Below the pieces are notes generated by a model that was given only the letters and a program-made list of their open reading frames with translations, did no database searches and was not told the DNA's origin. Shown piece after piece: positions 1 to 11,234 of a stretch of DNA of 64,000 nt (the stretch's first letter is position 1; every line of letters starts with the position of its first letter). Made by a program: the position numbers and the translations under genes. The stretch is from Sthenelais limicola (lineage: Eukaryota; Annelida; Polychaeta; Phyllodocida; Sigalionidae): the NCBI GenBank assembly GCA_942159475.1, contig OW804097.1, forward strand, positions 38,018,298 to 38,082,297, in the 5' to 3' direction.

Positions 1-32
1 ATGGAAATAAATCTTTGATGGAGGGAAGTTAG

Positions 33-413
33 TGACTGTTCATAATTAACCACTGGGGGGGGGGTACTGGAGAATTTGCAAAAGATTCTTGTGCAAAATT
101 GTATGTTTCCCTCTTGTGCAAAATTGCTTGCCCCCCCCCCTTGAAAGTTTGTGCAAGATTTCATGACCCCGCCCTACTCCATTGTAGTTCTGAGTCTGTG
201 CAAAAAAAGCTCCCCCCCTCCCACACACACACTTTTAAAGTCTGCACAAGAAAAGATGCCCTTCCCCCCGTCTCCCCCCCCCCCCCCCACACACACACAC
301 TTTTAGAGTCTGCACAAGAAAAGGTGGCTCCCCCTTCCGTTGCAAAAAAGGTGGCCCCGCCCTGAAAATTCTCCTCTCCCCGCCCCACCCTCAAGTGGTT
401 AAAAATGAACAGT
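33..413. mobile_element. Short TIR element with C-rich tandem core
   Basis: The ends are inverted copies of each other: TGACTGTTCAT plus ATTAACCACT on the left, and AGTGGTTAAAAATGAACAGTCA on the right with one insertion. The interior (about 55-395) is a C-rich imperfect minisatellite whose units repeat a 'GTCTGCACAAGAAAA' phrase followed by runs of C and (CA)n. Small open frames across it are low-complexity translations. I see no gene. Family unknown. Confidence 0.6.
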
Positions 414-431
414 CATAATTAGCCTAACATC

Positions 432-834
432 TGTGATGTGTTTCAGGAAAATGAGTCATAAGTCGCAAAATTGATATTTTTCAAAGTGTTTTTATCACAA
501 AATGTCTTCATTGAAATGTTCTGATCTTTAGAGGGTTTATCACTCATAGTCATATAAATCTGCGTAACAAATTTCAGGCAATGTATCAAATAAACAATAT
601 GAAGACCTTTGTATGGATTATATTTAGTTACATTACTTGTAATTACCCATCTAGTAACATTGCAAACTTTTTTTCAAAAATAAAAATATCAAACTTAAAA
701 TATAGAAACACTCATTAGGTGTCCTAGTGTTTACTATCATTGGAATCACCTTGATCTCGTCTTTTCAAATATGGTGATATCTCAAAATCCATATTTTGCG
801 ACTTATGGCGTTTTTTCCCTAAAAACGGATCACA
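432..834 (+). mobile_element. MITE family B, full copy
   Basis: The left end GTGATGTGTTTCAGGAAAA and the right end are inverted repeats, and each TIR carries a TGAGTCA-like heptamer followed by AAGTCGCAAAA. Non-coding, about 400 bp. It serves as one of the reference copies for family B in this window. Confidence 0.75.
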
Positions 835-989
835 TTATCTTTACGCTTATCCTAGTTAAGATAGGTCTACTATACAATCTATAAACCTTCATTGAGACTT
901 TCTATTTCACTGGACATCACAATGTTAATTTATATCTTATTGGGAAATTAACATCTCCATGTGGTATGTACTTATCCCAAACTCCATAT

Positions 990-1234
990 GGGTGAAATCT
1001 TCAGAAATCTTCAGAAAAAGTACAGCTCTCCTTCACCAAACCTCTCAAATAACCCAAATTTAAGACAAGAATAAGGTTAACAATACAGTTTAACACAACT
1101 AAACAGATTGTTTGAATCAAGGCAGTACCAAATATACTCAGATGTACCTAGAATTGACCATTTTTGGGCCTAATTCAGCAGAATTTCCTAAATGTGTAGT
1201 GTTGCCAATTGTACATTTTCTGATGATCTGACCC
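990..1234 (-). mobile_element. MITE family A, full copy
   Basis: It starts GGGTGAAATCTTCAG and ends ATCTGACCC, with the diagnostic interior (TTCACCAA, CTCAAATAACCC, GTAGTGTTGCCAATTGTACA). Orientation is reversed relative to the copy at 5644. No coding capacity. Confidence 0.75.
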
Positions 1235-1995
1235 AAATTCGGTTTACATATGCACTATATCCAATGATCCCGATGGGTTCATCATAGCACTAGTCCTCCT
1301 TCACCCCACATGTGGAAACCAATATCCATTGCCCTGATTAATTGATGGATTTATTCAAGAGGTTTATTCCATGTGAACAAAGGCTTCTTCACTTAAATTC
1401 ACTGCCTCTAGAAAGTGTAGCCGCCAGAATTTATTTTTCCTTTAGGTAATTTTGTTTCTTGTTGTGATTGGTAGTTGCTGTAATTCTTTCAGAAATAATC
1501 TTATAAATTGGTGATGGGAGCGATATGTAGCCTCCCTCCCACCCTGTCACTAAGAGCCGGGACCTTCCCGGGTACTAAACTGTCTCTGGTCTGAAGTCAG
1601 TCTTATGGATCCTCCATAAGACGACTGCAGACAATTTAGATTCAGGATTAGATTCTACATTTCATTTTTAATGGAATAATCCCGGAGTTTGTACCTTCAA
1701 TATGAGCAACAGTCCTTAGTTGTTTTTCTGATCGGGGATTGGATTGAGGGGTTCCCCGTCCGCCACTATGATGTCATTCAAGGCTGTGGATGGGACCGTG
1801 GCTGTCTGGCATGCTCGGTTCATCATGTGGTGCTTTACTATGACAATTTGTACATAGCATTCCCCTGCGTTTCAGTCAATGTACGGCCCAAATAGAGCCA
1901 AACGTTATTTTCAGATTTGATTTATTACGCTTTGCTTTGAGAAATGCCCCTCCTGGAAGGCTATAGCCCAAGCCGCTAATTAAGGCCCATAAATA
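1235..1995. other. Unassigned intergenic DNA with one short hairpin
   Basis: No gene is recognisable. There is a perfect 10-bp hairpin (GTCTTATGGA, 3-nt loop, TCCATAAGAC) near 1601-1623, and a phrase at about 1527 (GTAGCCTCCCTCCCACCCTG) that recurs near 13792. Short open frames here have no family features. Confidence 0.4.
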
Positions 1996-1997
1996 CT

Positions 1998-2310
1998 TGA
2001 AAAATAAATGTTTCCAGACATCCCATCCCTCCAATTGAACCCTGATAGCTTTTTACTTTTGTATATGAGTTCTACGAGTTAAAGTATACATACTATCAGA
2101 GCTTACAATGTGGGGAACGGTTTGGTACAACTGTCACTTCTTAGAAATTATGTTTGATGGTCAAGTTGCCATGGCAACTGTTTATGAAAATTTCTTAAAT
2201 TGTAAAAGCGTAAGGACCTTGTGGCCCATAAATACTATGTTTCCAGACATCCCATCCCTCCAATTGAACCCTGATAGCTTTTTACTTTTGTAAAAGCGTA
2301 AGGACCTTGT
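1998..2310. repeat. Direct duplication of a segment of about 60 bp
   Basis: The phrase starting TTTCCAGACATCCCATCC and running through TAGCTTTTTACTTTTG occurs at about 2010-2060 and again at about 2240-2290. The following AAAAGCGTAAGGACCTTGTGG is also present twice (about 2202 and 2293). Tandem-type duplication, non-coding. Confidence 0.7.
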
Positions 2311-2374
2311 GGCAATCAAATCTCTACCATTTCATGAGGAATTAATAAAAACTAATTTTTAAATTATTTTATTC

Positions 2375-2445
2375 TTCACACCTTAAGAAGGGCGTCTAAA
2401 GCTCGAAAGCTTGTGTTATCAATAGAATCAAAATCAACAACTTTT
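2375..2445 (+). mobile_element. Possible Penelope-like element tail fragment
   Basis: The phrase CTTAAGAAGGGCGTCTAAAG followed by CTCGAAAGCTTGTG and an A/T-rich CAACTTTTAATGC resembles the GAAGAAGGnnnnnnnnCGAAAGCTTG signature I associate with Penelope-like retroelement termini in many invertebrates. Only about 70 bp is recognisable, so this is a weak assignment. A related phrase (AAGCTCGAAAGCT) occurs near 18850. Confidence 0.3.
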
Positions 2446-3303
2446 AATGCTATCAACATCAATTCATCATTTCCACCCTGGCCCTAGCCGATATACAGCG
2501 ATATTCTACCCTTCTACCATAATTTTATCTCTGCAAGTTGTGGTAAACGAATTTCTGCATCTGTTGATATATCACATGTGTGATTCCAATATTTTCACAA
2601 GGAATAAAAAGGGTATAAGTCAAGGGTCGAAATGGCAATTTCAGCATGGTTTGGGGAGACATCAGGGATGAGTGTTATATCATATTACGTAATGATGACG
2701 TAATAGTGATTAACCACATAATAATTAATAATCTAATTAACAATGAACAACAATAAAGATAATTACCCCCTATATAAATAATTAATTGCAGTACTATGCA
2801 AGTGTAATGGAGAGGATCGGGTAGCAGCAGGGGACAAGTAAAGGATGTGAGCTTAACCATGTGAATCCAATGTATCGGGAGTGGATAATAAAATAGTCAG
2901 TCGGTTATACAAACTCAAGGGCTCCGGACTCTATTTATTCTCCTCTACTAAATAGCTTCCCAATATATAGAAGACACTGTACTAACAACTGCAAGTTATA
3001 ATAGAGTTATAACATGAGCAAACATCTTGTCTGTAATCAGAATGATAGACCACCCAGATTATCTTATAAGGCTGATGTCCAAATTCCACTGATGGCATGA
3101 TGTACTGTAGATATCAAATTCTCAAATAATTGGCTCTAGGAAGAAATGAAAGCAAATTAGATTAATGTAAACGCAATTGGAATACTAGTTAAATGGGGAA
3201 TAAAGCCCAAAATATGACCAGAGTGATGACATTACCAATAATAATTTAAAAATATTTTGATTAACACATTCCGAATGAAAGGGTAGAATTTTATATTTCT
3301 ATA
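2446..3303. other. Unassigned intergenic DNA
   Basis: AT-rich sequence with no gene. A CAGTACTATGCAAGT phrase near 2791 recurs in similar form (CAGTACTGTGCAAGT) near 6980, so part of it is probably an old dispersed repeat. Confidence 0.35.
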
Positions 3304-3598
3304 AGTGTCCATGTCATGGGCCTTATTCAGTGCCCCTGCGCATCTTTGCTCTCTTATTCAGTACCCCTCCGCACTTTGCTCTCCCCCTCCCCTTCTGATC
3401 TCTCCCCCCCCCCCCCCACACCTCCCCCTCTCTCTTTTTCCTCGCTCTCCCCCTCCCCGTCTGATATCTCTCCCTGTTTTTTTTCTTTGCCATCCCCCCC
3501 TTCTCTCTTCCCTTTCTCATCTTCTTCTCTCTTTCCCTCTCCCTCTCTCTCTTCTCCCTTCCCCTCCCCTCTCCTATATACGTACCCTCCCCTTGCAT
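3304..3598. repeat. Polypyrimidine tract (CT-rich low complexity)
   Basis: About 230 bases of CCCCTCTC/TTTCTC-type sequence. Open frames on both strands are Ser/Pro/Leu-rich or Arg/Glu/Lys-rich translations of this simple sequence and are not genes. The tract could form triplex (H-DNA). Confidence 0.85.
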
Positions 3599-3603
3599 TT
3601 CTG

Positions 3604-4030
3604 GGTCATATTGGTTTGACCATACCTTCTTCCCTGGCTATAAATATGGTGTGGATATCCAGATTAAAAAAGGCTTCAAAATCACATTTCATTCTCCTCT
3701 CCCCCTCACCCTTTGATCTCTCTCTCCCGTTGCTAGGGACTCTTGCAGGACGCATTGCTAGGGAATCCCACGTTGCCACAGAGGTGGAAAATGCATGACA
3801 TCAATCTCTGTTAATTCCTAACAGGGGATTTCCCAGGCTAAAAATAGTTGTATAGAATACAACTAAAAAACTATTGCAAAGGGCTTTAAAATCACATTTC
3901 CACCCCAGATATCTTCACAAACCACATACGACGTCCTTCAGAGAGGGTGGACGGAACTCTACAGATTAGAAAAGCAGTTGGTAAAACAACAAATTCTGAG
4001 AACATGTAAGACAAATAAACCCCTCTTCCC
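3604..4030 (+). repeat. Dispersed promoter-like repeat, two units in tandem
   Basis: Unit 1 has a TATAAATA box (3639-3646) followed by GGTGTGGATATCCAGATT and GGCTTCAAAATCACATTTC. Unit 2 begins GGGGATTTCCCAGGCTA at about 3826 and repeats the same downstream phrase (GGCTTTAAAATCACATTTCC). It then runs on through ACTCTACAGATTAGAAAAGC. The same parts recur at 13590-13740 and 14830-14935. This is probably the 5' region of a mobile element, of unknown family. Confidence 0.5.
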
Positions 4031-4581
4031 ATATATTATACGAATATAAGTAAATAGTAATAGGTCAAAAGATTAAGTTAAAGTAAAATAAAACAAATTT
4101 TTTCAGCTTGAATTGTATCTTGTACTGGGTACAGTAAATTATATAATCTCAAAAATCATAAACTAACGATACCTTCATTTTGCAAGTTAAAGAACAATTT
4201 TGAAGGCTCAAAAGTTATTTTTGACATCGATTCTTCTAATTATTTTCTAAATATAGTGTTTGCCTCCCGGGTACCCAAGCTGATTAGCGTGGATCAATTG
4301 AACCCACCTGTTACCTCAATTAACGGAGGTCATGGGTTTTTTCCTTCCCCAGCGGGCAGTATCCCACTTCCTAGGTTTCCTCTAATGAAGGTCAGTCAAC
4401 AATGGGCTCTGTCTGTTGGAGACGCCTCTCACAATGGCTGCGGTCCTTGACCTGGGAGAGAGACTTATTTCTTTCTGGTAAAGTCGGTCAAAATGTCTTG
4501 GGTACAATGGCTGATCGCTCTCACTAAATGAGGCTTTTCTTGGTAAAGTAAGTCGACTCATGGGAGGCACCTCAGATAATC
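4031..4581. other. Unassigned intergenic DNA
   Basis: No gene or repeat family is recognised between the promoter-like repeat and the next family-B MITE. Short open frames on both strands at 4256-4618 lack protein-like features. Confidence 0.35.
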
Positions 4582-4998
4582 TGTGATGTGTTATAGGAAA
4601 ATGAGTCACTAGTTGCAAAAGTTATATTTTTTAATGTGTTTTATTCACAAGACGACTTTGTGGGAATGTTTTCATATTAGGGTTACTTGACGCTTCTTGG
4701 GGCATGAATACATGCACCAAATTTCAAGGGTGTATTTCTGAGTGTATTAAATATATCCCTGCGTTTCTGAGGTCATCGTATAGAGTATATTTAGCTACTG
4801 TCCCAGTAAATGTCCACTCAGAAATATTGCAATTTTTTGTTTTAAATTAAAATACCAAACTTAAAATACAGAAATACGTATTAGATGTACTACTATTTAC
4901 TATAATTGAAATCCGCTTGATTTCATCTTTTCGAATAATATGATATCTCAAAATCCATTTTCTGCGAGTTGTGACTCATTTTCCTGAAACACATCACA
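4582..4998 (+). mobile_element. MITE family B, full copy
   Basis: GTGATGTGTTATAGGAAAATGAG at the left and its inverted counterpart (CTCATTTTCCTGAAACACATCAC) at the right. The flanks read ATCT on each side if the element is taken as GTGATG...CATCAC, consistent with a 4-bp target duplication. Confidence 0.75.
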
Positions 4999-5168
4999 TC
5001 TCCGTACATGTCTCTAAGTCTAACTGTTCTGATGCACATCAAATACACCAGTAATGATGTCAAGGACAATATTATTATTTTATCCTATTTTTAAAGATTT
5101 TTACCCGGGATTTTACTTAACAAAAGTGTGACCCATTCATCAGGTAAAACCAATTCATAATCATGCAG

Positions 5169-5202
5169 AGAGAGAGAGAGAGAGAGAGAGTAGTAGTAGT
5201 AG
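5169..5202. repeat. Microsatellite (GA)n followed by (TAG)n
   Basis: An uninterrupted AG run of 24 bases is followed by TAGTAGTAGTAG. Confidence 0.95.
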
Positions 5203-5643
5203 GGTTTACTAATCTTAGGCTGATTCGCTACAACTCATTTGAACCACGAATAAAGGTGAGGTTGGGAAAATAAATGTAATAAATGAGGCAAAAATGAATG
5301 TTCAATAATTTAGATGTAATGTGCTCCAGTTATGATAATCTGGTATCGTTTTTATTCAACATTTTTATACAGCAATACATGACTATTGTCAAGACCAAAG
5401 CTCACACCATCTGTAATGATATTCTGCCTGGCGCTGTGTCTAGTGTGGTTTTAACTATCTAGGTGCATGACTATATGATGTAACTAAAAATAGGAACTAA
5501 AACCATCGAAATGATAGTATCTATCAACATACATACGGTACACCAGCTGTCTCGTTTTGTGTTTTCTTGTGTGGTGTGCTGTTGTTGTGTGTGTGGTTGT
5601 GTGTGATGTGTTTTGTGGATCTGAATATTTTGTGGGTAGATAT
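5203..5643. other. Unassigned intergenic DNA
   Basis: No gene is seen. A TG-rich patch (about 5565-5620, GTTGTGTGTGTGGTTGTGTG) yields a spurious Thr/His-rich frame on the minus strand. Confidence 0.4.
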
Positions 5644-5879
5644 GGGTCAGATTTTCGGAAAATGTACAATTGCCAGCTCTACATATTTAGGAAATTGTCC
5701 TAAATTAGGCTGAAAAATGAAGAATACTGGGTATATCTGAGTATATTTGGTATCGCATTGATTTAAAGTATCAGTTTCTGTTATGTTAAACTGCAATTGG
5801 AAGCTAATTTTTGTCTTAAATAAGGGTTATTTGAGAGGATTGGTGAAGGCGAACTGTACATTTTATGAAAATCTGACCC
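5644..5879 (+). mobile_element. MITE family A, full copy
   Basis: GGGTCAGATTTTCGGAAAAT at the left, inverted GAAAATCTGACCC at the right. The interior carries the CCAGCTCTACATATTTAG and GGTTATTTGAGAGGATTGGT blocks that define the family and its orientation. Confidence 0.85.
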
Positions 5880-5972
5880 AACTACTAGAGTTCCTGGGTG
5901 AATCGTAGGATGCTGACGTCAATCCAACAAATATCAGTACTGAGGTCCTCTCAGAAGGTTGTCAATTGCAAC

Positions 5973-6156
5973 TACAATGGAACCTCGCATAAAGACCACC
6001 TCTCTATAGAGACCACCCGTCTATTAGGACCAGTTACTCTCAGTCCCGAATTGCTTTTTTCTTATTAGATTAGCCCCTCTAATGAGACCGCCTCGCTATT
6101 GAGACCAGTTCCCCTCAGTCCCTAGGGTGGTCTCAATAGAGAGGTTTCACTGCAAT
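5973..6156. mobile_element. Small TIR element, 'GGAACCTC' type
   Basis: Left end CAATGGAACCTCGCATAAAG plus ACCACC is mirrored by GGGTGGTCTCAATAGAGAGG and TTTCACTG at the right. The body repeats the TCTAT(A/T)GAGACCA phrase. The CA(A/G)TGGAACCTC terminus resembles those of pogo/Tigger-type MITEs. That family guess is inference only. Confidence 0.55.
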
Positions 6157-6524
6157 CAGTTGCCATGTGTGATGTGTTCCAGGAAAATGAGTCACAAGTC
6201 GCAAAATTGATACTTTTCAAAGTGATTTACTCACAAGATTTCTTTGTTGGAATGTTATAGTTTTTAGTGAGTTTAGTGCTTTAGGCCATGCAAACATGTA
6301 TCAAATTTCAAGTCAGCGTATCAAATATATGCTGGAGTTCGGAAGGTCATTCTATAGACTACATACTTTACTAGTATAAATGCCCACCAAGAAATACTGC
6401 AAATTCTTTTTACAAAATGAATATATATCAAACTTAAAAAATAGAAAAGCTTATTCGATGTCCAAGTGTTTACCATCATTGGAATCCGCTTGATCTTAAC
6501 TTTTCAAATGTAATTGTTATCTGC

Positions 6525-6615
6525 TGATTATGAGATGTAGAGAGGAACATAGAAAGACGTTTGGCCTTGTGTAAGTCAGAGAATCAACTGTGTTCCTCTC
6601 TACTTCTCATAATCT
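6525..6615. repeat. Foldback hairpin of about 90 bp
   Basis: GATTATGAGATGTAGAGAGG plus AACA pairs with TGTTCCTCTCTAC plus TTCTCATAATC. Arms are about 24 bp around a 40-bp loop. It is inserted within the family-B copy and abuts the family-A copy. Confidence 0.75.
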
Positions 6616-6621
6616 GCACAT

Positions 6622-6856
6622 GGGTCAGATCTTCAGAAAATGTACAATCGGCAGCTGCACACATTTAGTAAATTCTGCTAAATTAGGCTGCAATTTGGCC
6701 AATACTAATTAAATTTGAGTATATTGAGCATTGCATTGGTTCTAGTAATCTGTTTGGTTAAGTTGAACTGCCTTTTGGAGTTTATTTTTGTCAAAAATTT
6801 GGGTTATTTGAGATGATTGGTGAAGATGAATTGTACATTTTCTGAAGATCTGACCC
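6622..6856 (+). mobile_element. MITE family A, full copy (nested)
   Basis: GGGTCAGATCTTCAGAAAAT ... GAAGATCTGACCC with the standard interior. It is nested within the split family-B copy, so it is younger than that copy. Confidence 0.85.
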
Positions 6857-7402
6857 ATATAACACTGGTGGAGAAGCAGGGCAGTGTTATGAGACATTGC
6901 GTAACATTACATAACCTCATTATATTTATATAATTATTATTTATCATCTCTTTATTAGAGCTATAAAATCGCTAATTACCAGTACTGTGCAAGTCTACCT
7001 ATACAAGCCATTGTCCGGGATATCATGTAACGGGGATACGCCCCTCATCTCCCAGTGAGACTCTGTACTGATATACTAGAATAAGTCAGTTAAATAGAGA
7101 TTGACCAGTCGTTCACTTGTGTTCTCCGAGTTGCTCATAGATCATTTATATCAAGACATTATAAGACCTTAACATAATGATATCTCAAAACTTATTGTTG
7201 CGACTTGTGACTCATTTTCCTATCACACATGACATTTATTTTATATATGTGACGACAGAGATCGAATTCTTGTGAGGATAACCACAACCACAACTTTTAT
7301 ATTCAAATAATAGCTCCTAGTACTAATTTGTTTTTTATTTTTATCTAAGAAATGGAGGAGTATTGGGAAAGTCAATGTAAACCAATATCTGTAGCAGCAT
7401 CC

Positions 7403-7739
7403 TTAGGCCAAAAAAAATAGGTATGTTTCCGATTTACCCCCCTACCTAGAAAAACCTTCCCCAACCTAAAAATTGTTTGACCATACCTGATTTTGTTTTT
7501 ACCATATTTTACCTTTTTTGAATTTTTTGACAAAAAAAAACTTATAAAAGCAGGACAACGAGTTTTCCTAACCCTGAACTGTCAAGGAAGCACATTTCCC
7601 ATGTTTAAAACAACTATTGTTTTTCAGTTCCTGGGAGGTGGTTTCCTAAAAAAAATTAAAAAACGTTACCCGCCGCCCGCTGCCCTCCTACCTAGTTTTC
7701 AACCAGATAAATCGGAAACACCTTTTTTTTTTGGCCTTA
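7403..7739. mobile_element. TIR element, 'TTAGGCCAAAAAAAA' type
   Basis: Left end TTAGGCCAAAAAAAATAGGT plus TTTCCGATTTA is mirrored by TAAATCGGAAACACC plus TTTTTTTTTTGGCCTTA at the right, giving TIRs of about 32 bp around 270 bp. An 86-codon frame across it is Phe/Lys-rich and not convincing. The superfamily was not determined. Confidence 0.7.
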
Positions 7740-8003
7740 TGATCCTTCTCTGAATGATGTTATTTCGTGTCATGGCTACATCTTAACAGAGGCGATATAC
7801 ACTAACGGGGCATCTTGTCAATTATAGAGGCAGAAATATGCGGCTAGCTCTACTCAAGGACATAAACCTTGCTTTTACTCGTCCTGGACACCATGTGAAG
7901 TATTGTATACGAGGGCGGCCTGCCCTTTGCACAGACGCCTCATTGCCTTCGTTGATGTTTGCACCCCTATTATTGAAATACTCATCATTATTAGGCGTCA
8001 TAT
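7740..8003. other. Unassigned intergenic DNA
   Basis: No recognisable gene, repeat or regulatory signal apart from ordinary AT-rich sequence. Confidence 0.35.
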
Positions 8004-8281
8004 GCGATCCGTTTTAGGAAAATGTGTCATAAGTCGCAAAAAGTCGTAATTATCAGTAAAGTAACTAAATATACTCCATAATAATTTTATGCAGGCCTTC
8101 AAAACACAATGTCATGGATAAATTAAATACAATTTCCTGAAATTTGGTATATACATGTATATGACTATACGTGCTAAACTCTCGAAAAATCCGAACATTT
8201 GAATAAAGACATTTTGTGAATAACCCACTATGAAAAATATCAATTTTGCGACTTATGACTAATTTGTCTGAAACACATCAC
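8004..8281 (-). mobile_element. MITE family B, internally deleted, reversed
   Basis: It has a degenerate TIR at the left (GCGATCCGTTTTAGGAAAA, then TCATAAGTCGCAAAA) and the opposite TIR at the right (TTTTGCGACTTATGAC ... AAACACATCAC). At about 280 bp it lacks part of the usual body. Confidence 0.65.
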
Positions 8282-8290
8282 ATATATATG

Positions 8291-8724
8291 GGATGTGTTG
8301 CGGGAGATGAGGCACAAGTCGCAAAATCGATATTTTTCAAAATGAATTATTCACAAGATCACTTTGTAGAAATGTTTTCATTCTTGGTGTGTCTAACGCT
8401 GGACCACGTATTAATATATATATCAAATTTCAAGACAGTGTGTTAAATATTTTCATGCTTTTTTAAGGTAATTCTGTAGAGTGTATTTAGCTACTTTATC
8501 AGTAAATGTCCGACCAGAAATATTCCATATTAACTTATTTTTCAAAAATAGGAATATCAAACTTATAAGTTTGTATTTTTATTTGTGATAAAAAAAAGAA
8601 ATACTTATAAGATATCCTTCTAGTTACTATCGTTGGAATCGGCTTGATATCCTTGTTTCAAATATGATGGTACCTCAAAACCCAATTTTTGCAACTTGTG
8701 ACTCATTTTCCAGCAACGCATCAC
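8291..8724 (+). mobile_element. MITE family B, full copy
   Basis: GGATGTGTTGCGGGAGATGA with the AAGTCGCAAAATCGATATTT block at the left, and the inverted TGTGACTCATTTTCC ... CGCATCAC at the right. It sits directly next to the previous family-B copy. ATAT flanks both sides approximately. Confidence 0.7.
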
Positions 8725-8841
8725 ATATTCTATCTTTGTCATACTATACGCCGCCAAGTCAAGTCTGCCACCAAACTGACACCTCACAGTAGTAGGTAAT
8801 AAACTCCATATTTATGGGTGAGAGAATTTTATGCTGTAATT

Positions 8842-9075
8842 GGGTCAGATTTTCAGAAGATATACAATCGGCAGATCTACACATCTAGTAAACTCTGCTA
8901 AATTAGAGTGAAAAATGATAAATACTGAGTATATCTGAGTGTATGCTGTATTGTATTCATCCAATAAATCTGTCTGGTTATGTTGAACTGTATTTGAACC
9001 TGATTTTTGTCTTAGATTTAGGTTATTTGAGAGGATTAGTGAAGATGAATTGTACATTTGCTGAAGACCTGGCCC
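8842..9075 (+). mobile_element. MITE family A, full copy with AATT flanks
   Basis: GGGTCAGATTTTCAGAAGAT ... GAAGACCTGGCCC. The bases immediately outside are AATT on both sides, a clear candidate 4-bp target-site duplication. Confidence 0.85.
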
Positions 9076-9469
9076 AATTATGCCTTGAGGTGACTCATTA
9101 TTGAAATTTAAAACTGGTTCTAACATGAATTCAGACATCAGATTTCACCCAGACATTCAACATAATAATATACACTTATCATCAGAATTCTTTTTTTGCC
9201 CACATCCTGAGTTAGCCCCCTGGAAGCTCCCTAGTGGCAGTAAGGGGAACTAACAAAATTGACTTTGGCTGATGGCAATCAGCGTTTATTTTGAAAAAAC
9301 AGCTTGATAAATATTAATTATAATCTAATGATAATTTAACACATACACACAAAACCGGGACGGATTTTCAAACAAAATTTGTTCCCATAGTTACAAGCAT
9401 CATAGTAGAGTCAATCTAAGCTAAAAAAAAAAATAGGCCTACTCAAAAGTAAGTAAGTACAGAAAAAAA

Positions 9470-10020
9470 GCAAAAACAAAATGGCCACCACTTCCAATTT
9501 TAATAACCATAAATTAGGGTAAAATCAACATTTCTGAATCACCTTTCTGTTTCAATGTAACTTCCAGGTCTAAATCCAATATGGCCACCACCCCGTCATA
9601 TCTCAGCTCTAATTAGCCCAAGGCTTCCTTAGGTTTTAAGGTACAGCGAATCCATTTCTGAAGCTATTTTCAAGATCAAAACATATTTTATGAATTTAGG
9701 CCTGTAATTTAAATGAAGATGATATTACTCAAACCTAAAATCCGTAAAATCATATAAAATATAATATAAAATAATATAAAGCCAAATTCTCATACCTAAA
9801 AAGATAGTAAAAGTGGTATTACACATGGATATAGTGCTGATAGAAGCTGAGATATTCTAATCTCTTGGTGGTGGCCAAATTGGATTTTGACCTTGAAAAT
9901 GACCTTGAAATATAAAAACTATTTCAAAATTAGATTCCTTGTCCTTTAAAACCTAGAAATGTATCATCATACATGGATATAGTGCTAACATGAGCTGAGA
10001 TATGGTGTAAAGAATTGCAT
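9470..10020. repeat. Imperfect inverted and direct repeats around 'TGGCCACCACC'
   Basis: Left arm near 9540-9610 (AATCCAATATGGCCACCACC, then ATATCTCAGCT) is mirrored near 9845-9890 (AGCTGAGATATTC, GGTGGTGGCCAAATTGGATT). The phrase CATGGATATAGTGCT occurs twice about 140 bp apart (about 9826 and 9966). An AT-rich ATAATATAAA patch lies between. Probably an old foldback element. No gene. Confidence 0.5.
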
Positions 10021-10139
10021 TCTGTAGGTTGGGATCTGACCCAATTAGCCTCTGATCATGGTCAGGTCATGCACGCCACATGTGGTATGACCAGGAAGGG
10101 AGGGAGATGAGCTAGTCAGAACTGACCCTCCACCCAGCT

Positions 10140-10270
10140 CAACCTAATTACTGTATCCACTGCTCTGGGTTAATAAGAGGGAGGGGGGAAGGGGTAAGAG
10201 GGAGGGGGGCAGGCACAAGCCTCTGGGATCTATGAGTAAGGGGTGGGAGGGGGGAGGCTGAGGGAAGGAT
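10140..10270. repeat. Purine-rich G/A low-complexity stretch
   Basis: GAGGGAGGGGGGAAGGGGTA-type sequence with repeated GGGAGGGGGG runs, potentially G-quadruplex forming. Not coding. Confidence 0.7.
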
Positions 10271-10429
10271 CTAACCTTACATGTGCCCAGCGCATGATCT
10301 CTGCATGGGGAGCAGAGGTCAGCGCATAGACAAGCAGGATCCTCTCTCTCTCACCCAATTAGAGAAAGGGTAGGGCAGTGGAATATTTCCTAGAGCTCAT
10401 TATATGCATTAATCAAGGGTTTGGCTGAG

Positions 10430-10466
10430 TATAAATAAACGGAAGGGGGAAGCATCAGGCACTCAC
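10430..10466 (+). promoter_or_regulatory. Candidate TATA core promoter
   Basis: TATAAATA (10430-10437) preceded by GGCTGAG, with an initiator-like TCAGGCACTCACT about 25-30 bp downstream. No substantial reading frame follows: the first ATGs open only five- or six-codon frames. If real, it would drive a non-coding or spliced transcript, or belong to a mobile element. Confidence 0.25.
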
Positions 10467-11017
10467 TGAGTCACTCCTGGCCTGGGCTGAACCAGAAGAA
10501 CTTCAACTACATCTGACTTCTTGTCTACTTCCTAAAACACTGAACCTATGGGCAAATACCCTTAGATTTCTACAATGGCATTACATGTGATTTAACCCTG
10601 AGTTATGGTGCCTAAAATCAGCAGTGGCAGGCATTTTTAATTTTGCGTGCTTTGCTTTCCTGTGATCCGATTTTCCTCTACTTTTGATATGTTGTTCAGT
10701 ACACCTGAAAGTACAGGAAACGACCATAAAACGTTTTGTAGCAATTTTTTGGGGGTTTAAACCTTATATATTGACTCTACTATCAGTGAGAATATCAATG
10801 TACCATCAAAACCAGCTCAATAAAATTTCTTTAAAAGTAAATCAGTACAGAGTCACCTTAAGGTATGCATTACATGGCTTCATATAATGAAAACTCTTAT
10901 ATAGTGGGTTGTCAGCAGTCTCTATGGCTTCATAAAGGTCAAGAATTGAACGGTCATTGTGACACATGTGTCTATTATGCACACAACCATTATCTAACTT
11001 CTGGAACTTATATATTT

Positions 11018-11095
11018 GATGTGTTTTTAGGAAAATGAGTCACAAGTCACAAAAAATGATTTTGAGATACCATTGTAGTGATATTCAATACTCTC
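11018..11095 (+). mobile_element. MITE family B, fragment
   Basis: TGATGTGTTTTTAGGAAAAT then GAGTCACAAGTCACAAAA, with the remainder of the element missing. Confidence 0.6.
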
Positions 11096-11234
11096 AAGTA
11101 CACACTGGTAACGGAGACAAGACAAAAATTAGAGATCATTAAATAAATTTTCCCATTTCGAAAAGTCCTTTTTGTATGTGAGGTTGATTATAGAGCAATC
11201 CTCATGGATTTTTCAGTTTACAAGGAACACAATT

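Larger units (their letters stand above)
6168..7231 (+). mobile_element. MITE family B, split by nested insertions
   Basis: Left part 6168-6510 starts GTGATGTGTTCCAGGAAAATG. The missing right part resumes at about 7176 (ATAATGATATCTCAAAAC) and ends with the TIR near 7231. Between them lie a foldback (6525-6615), a family-A MITE (6622-6856) and about 320 bp of unassigned sequence. Confidence 0.7.

Noticed and set aside
3305..3798. Open frames of 91-160 codons on both strands
   Set aside because: They translate a CT-rich tract, giving Ser/Pro/Leu or Arg/Glu/Lys repeats, and are open on both strands at once. This is simple sequence, not a gene.
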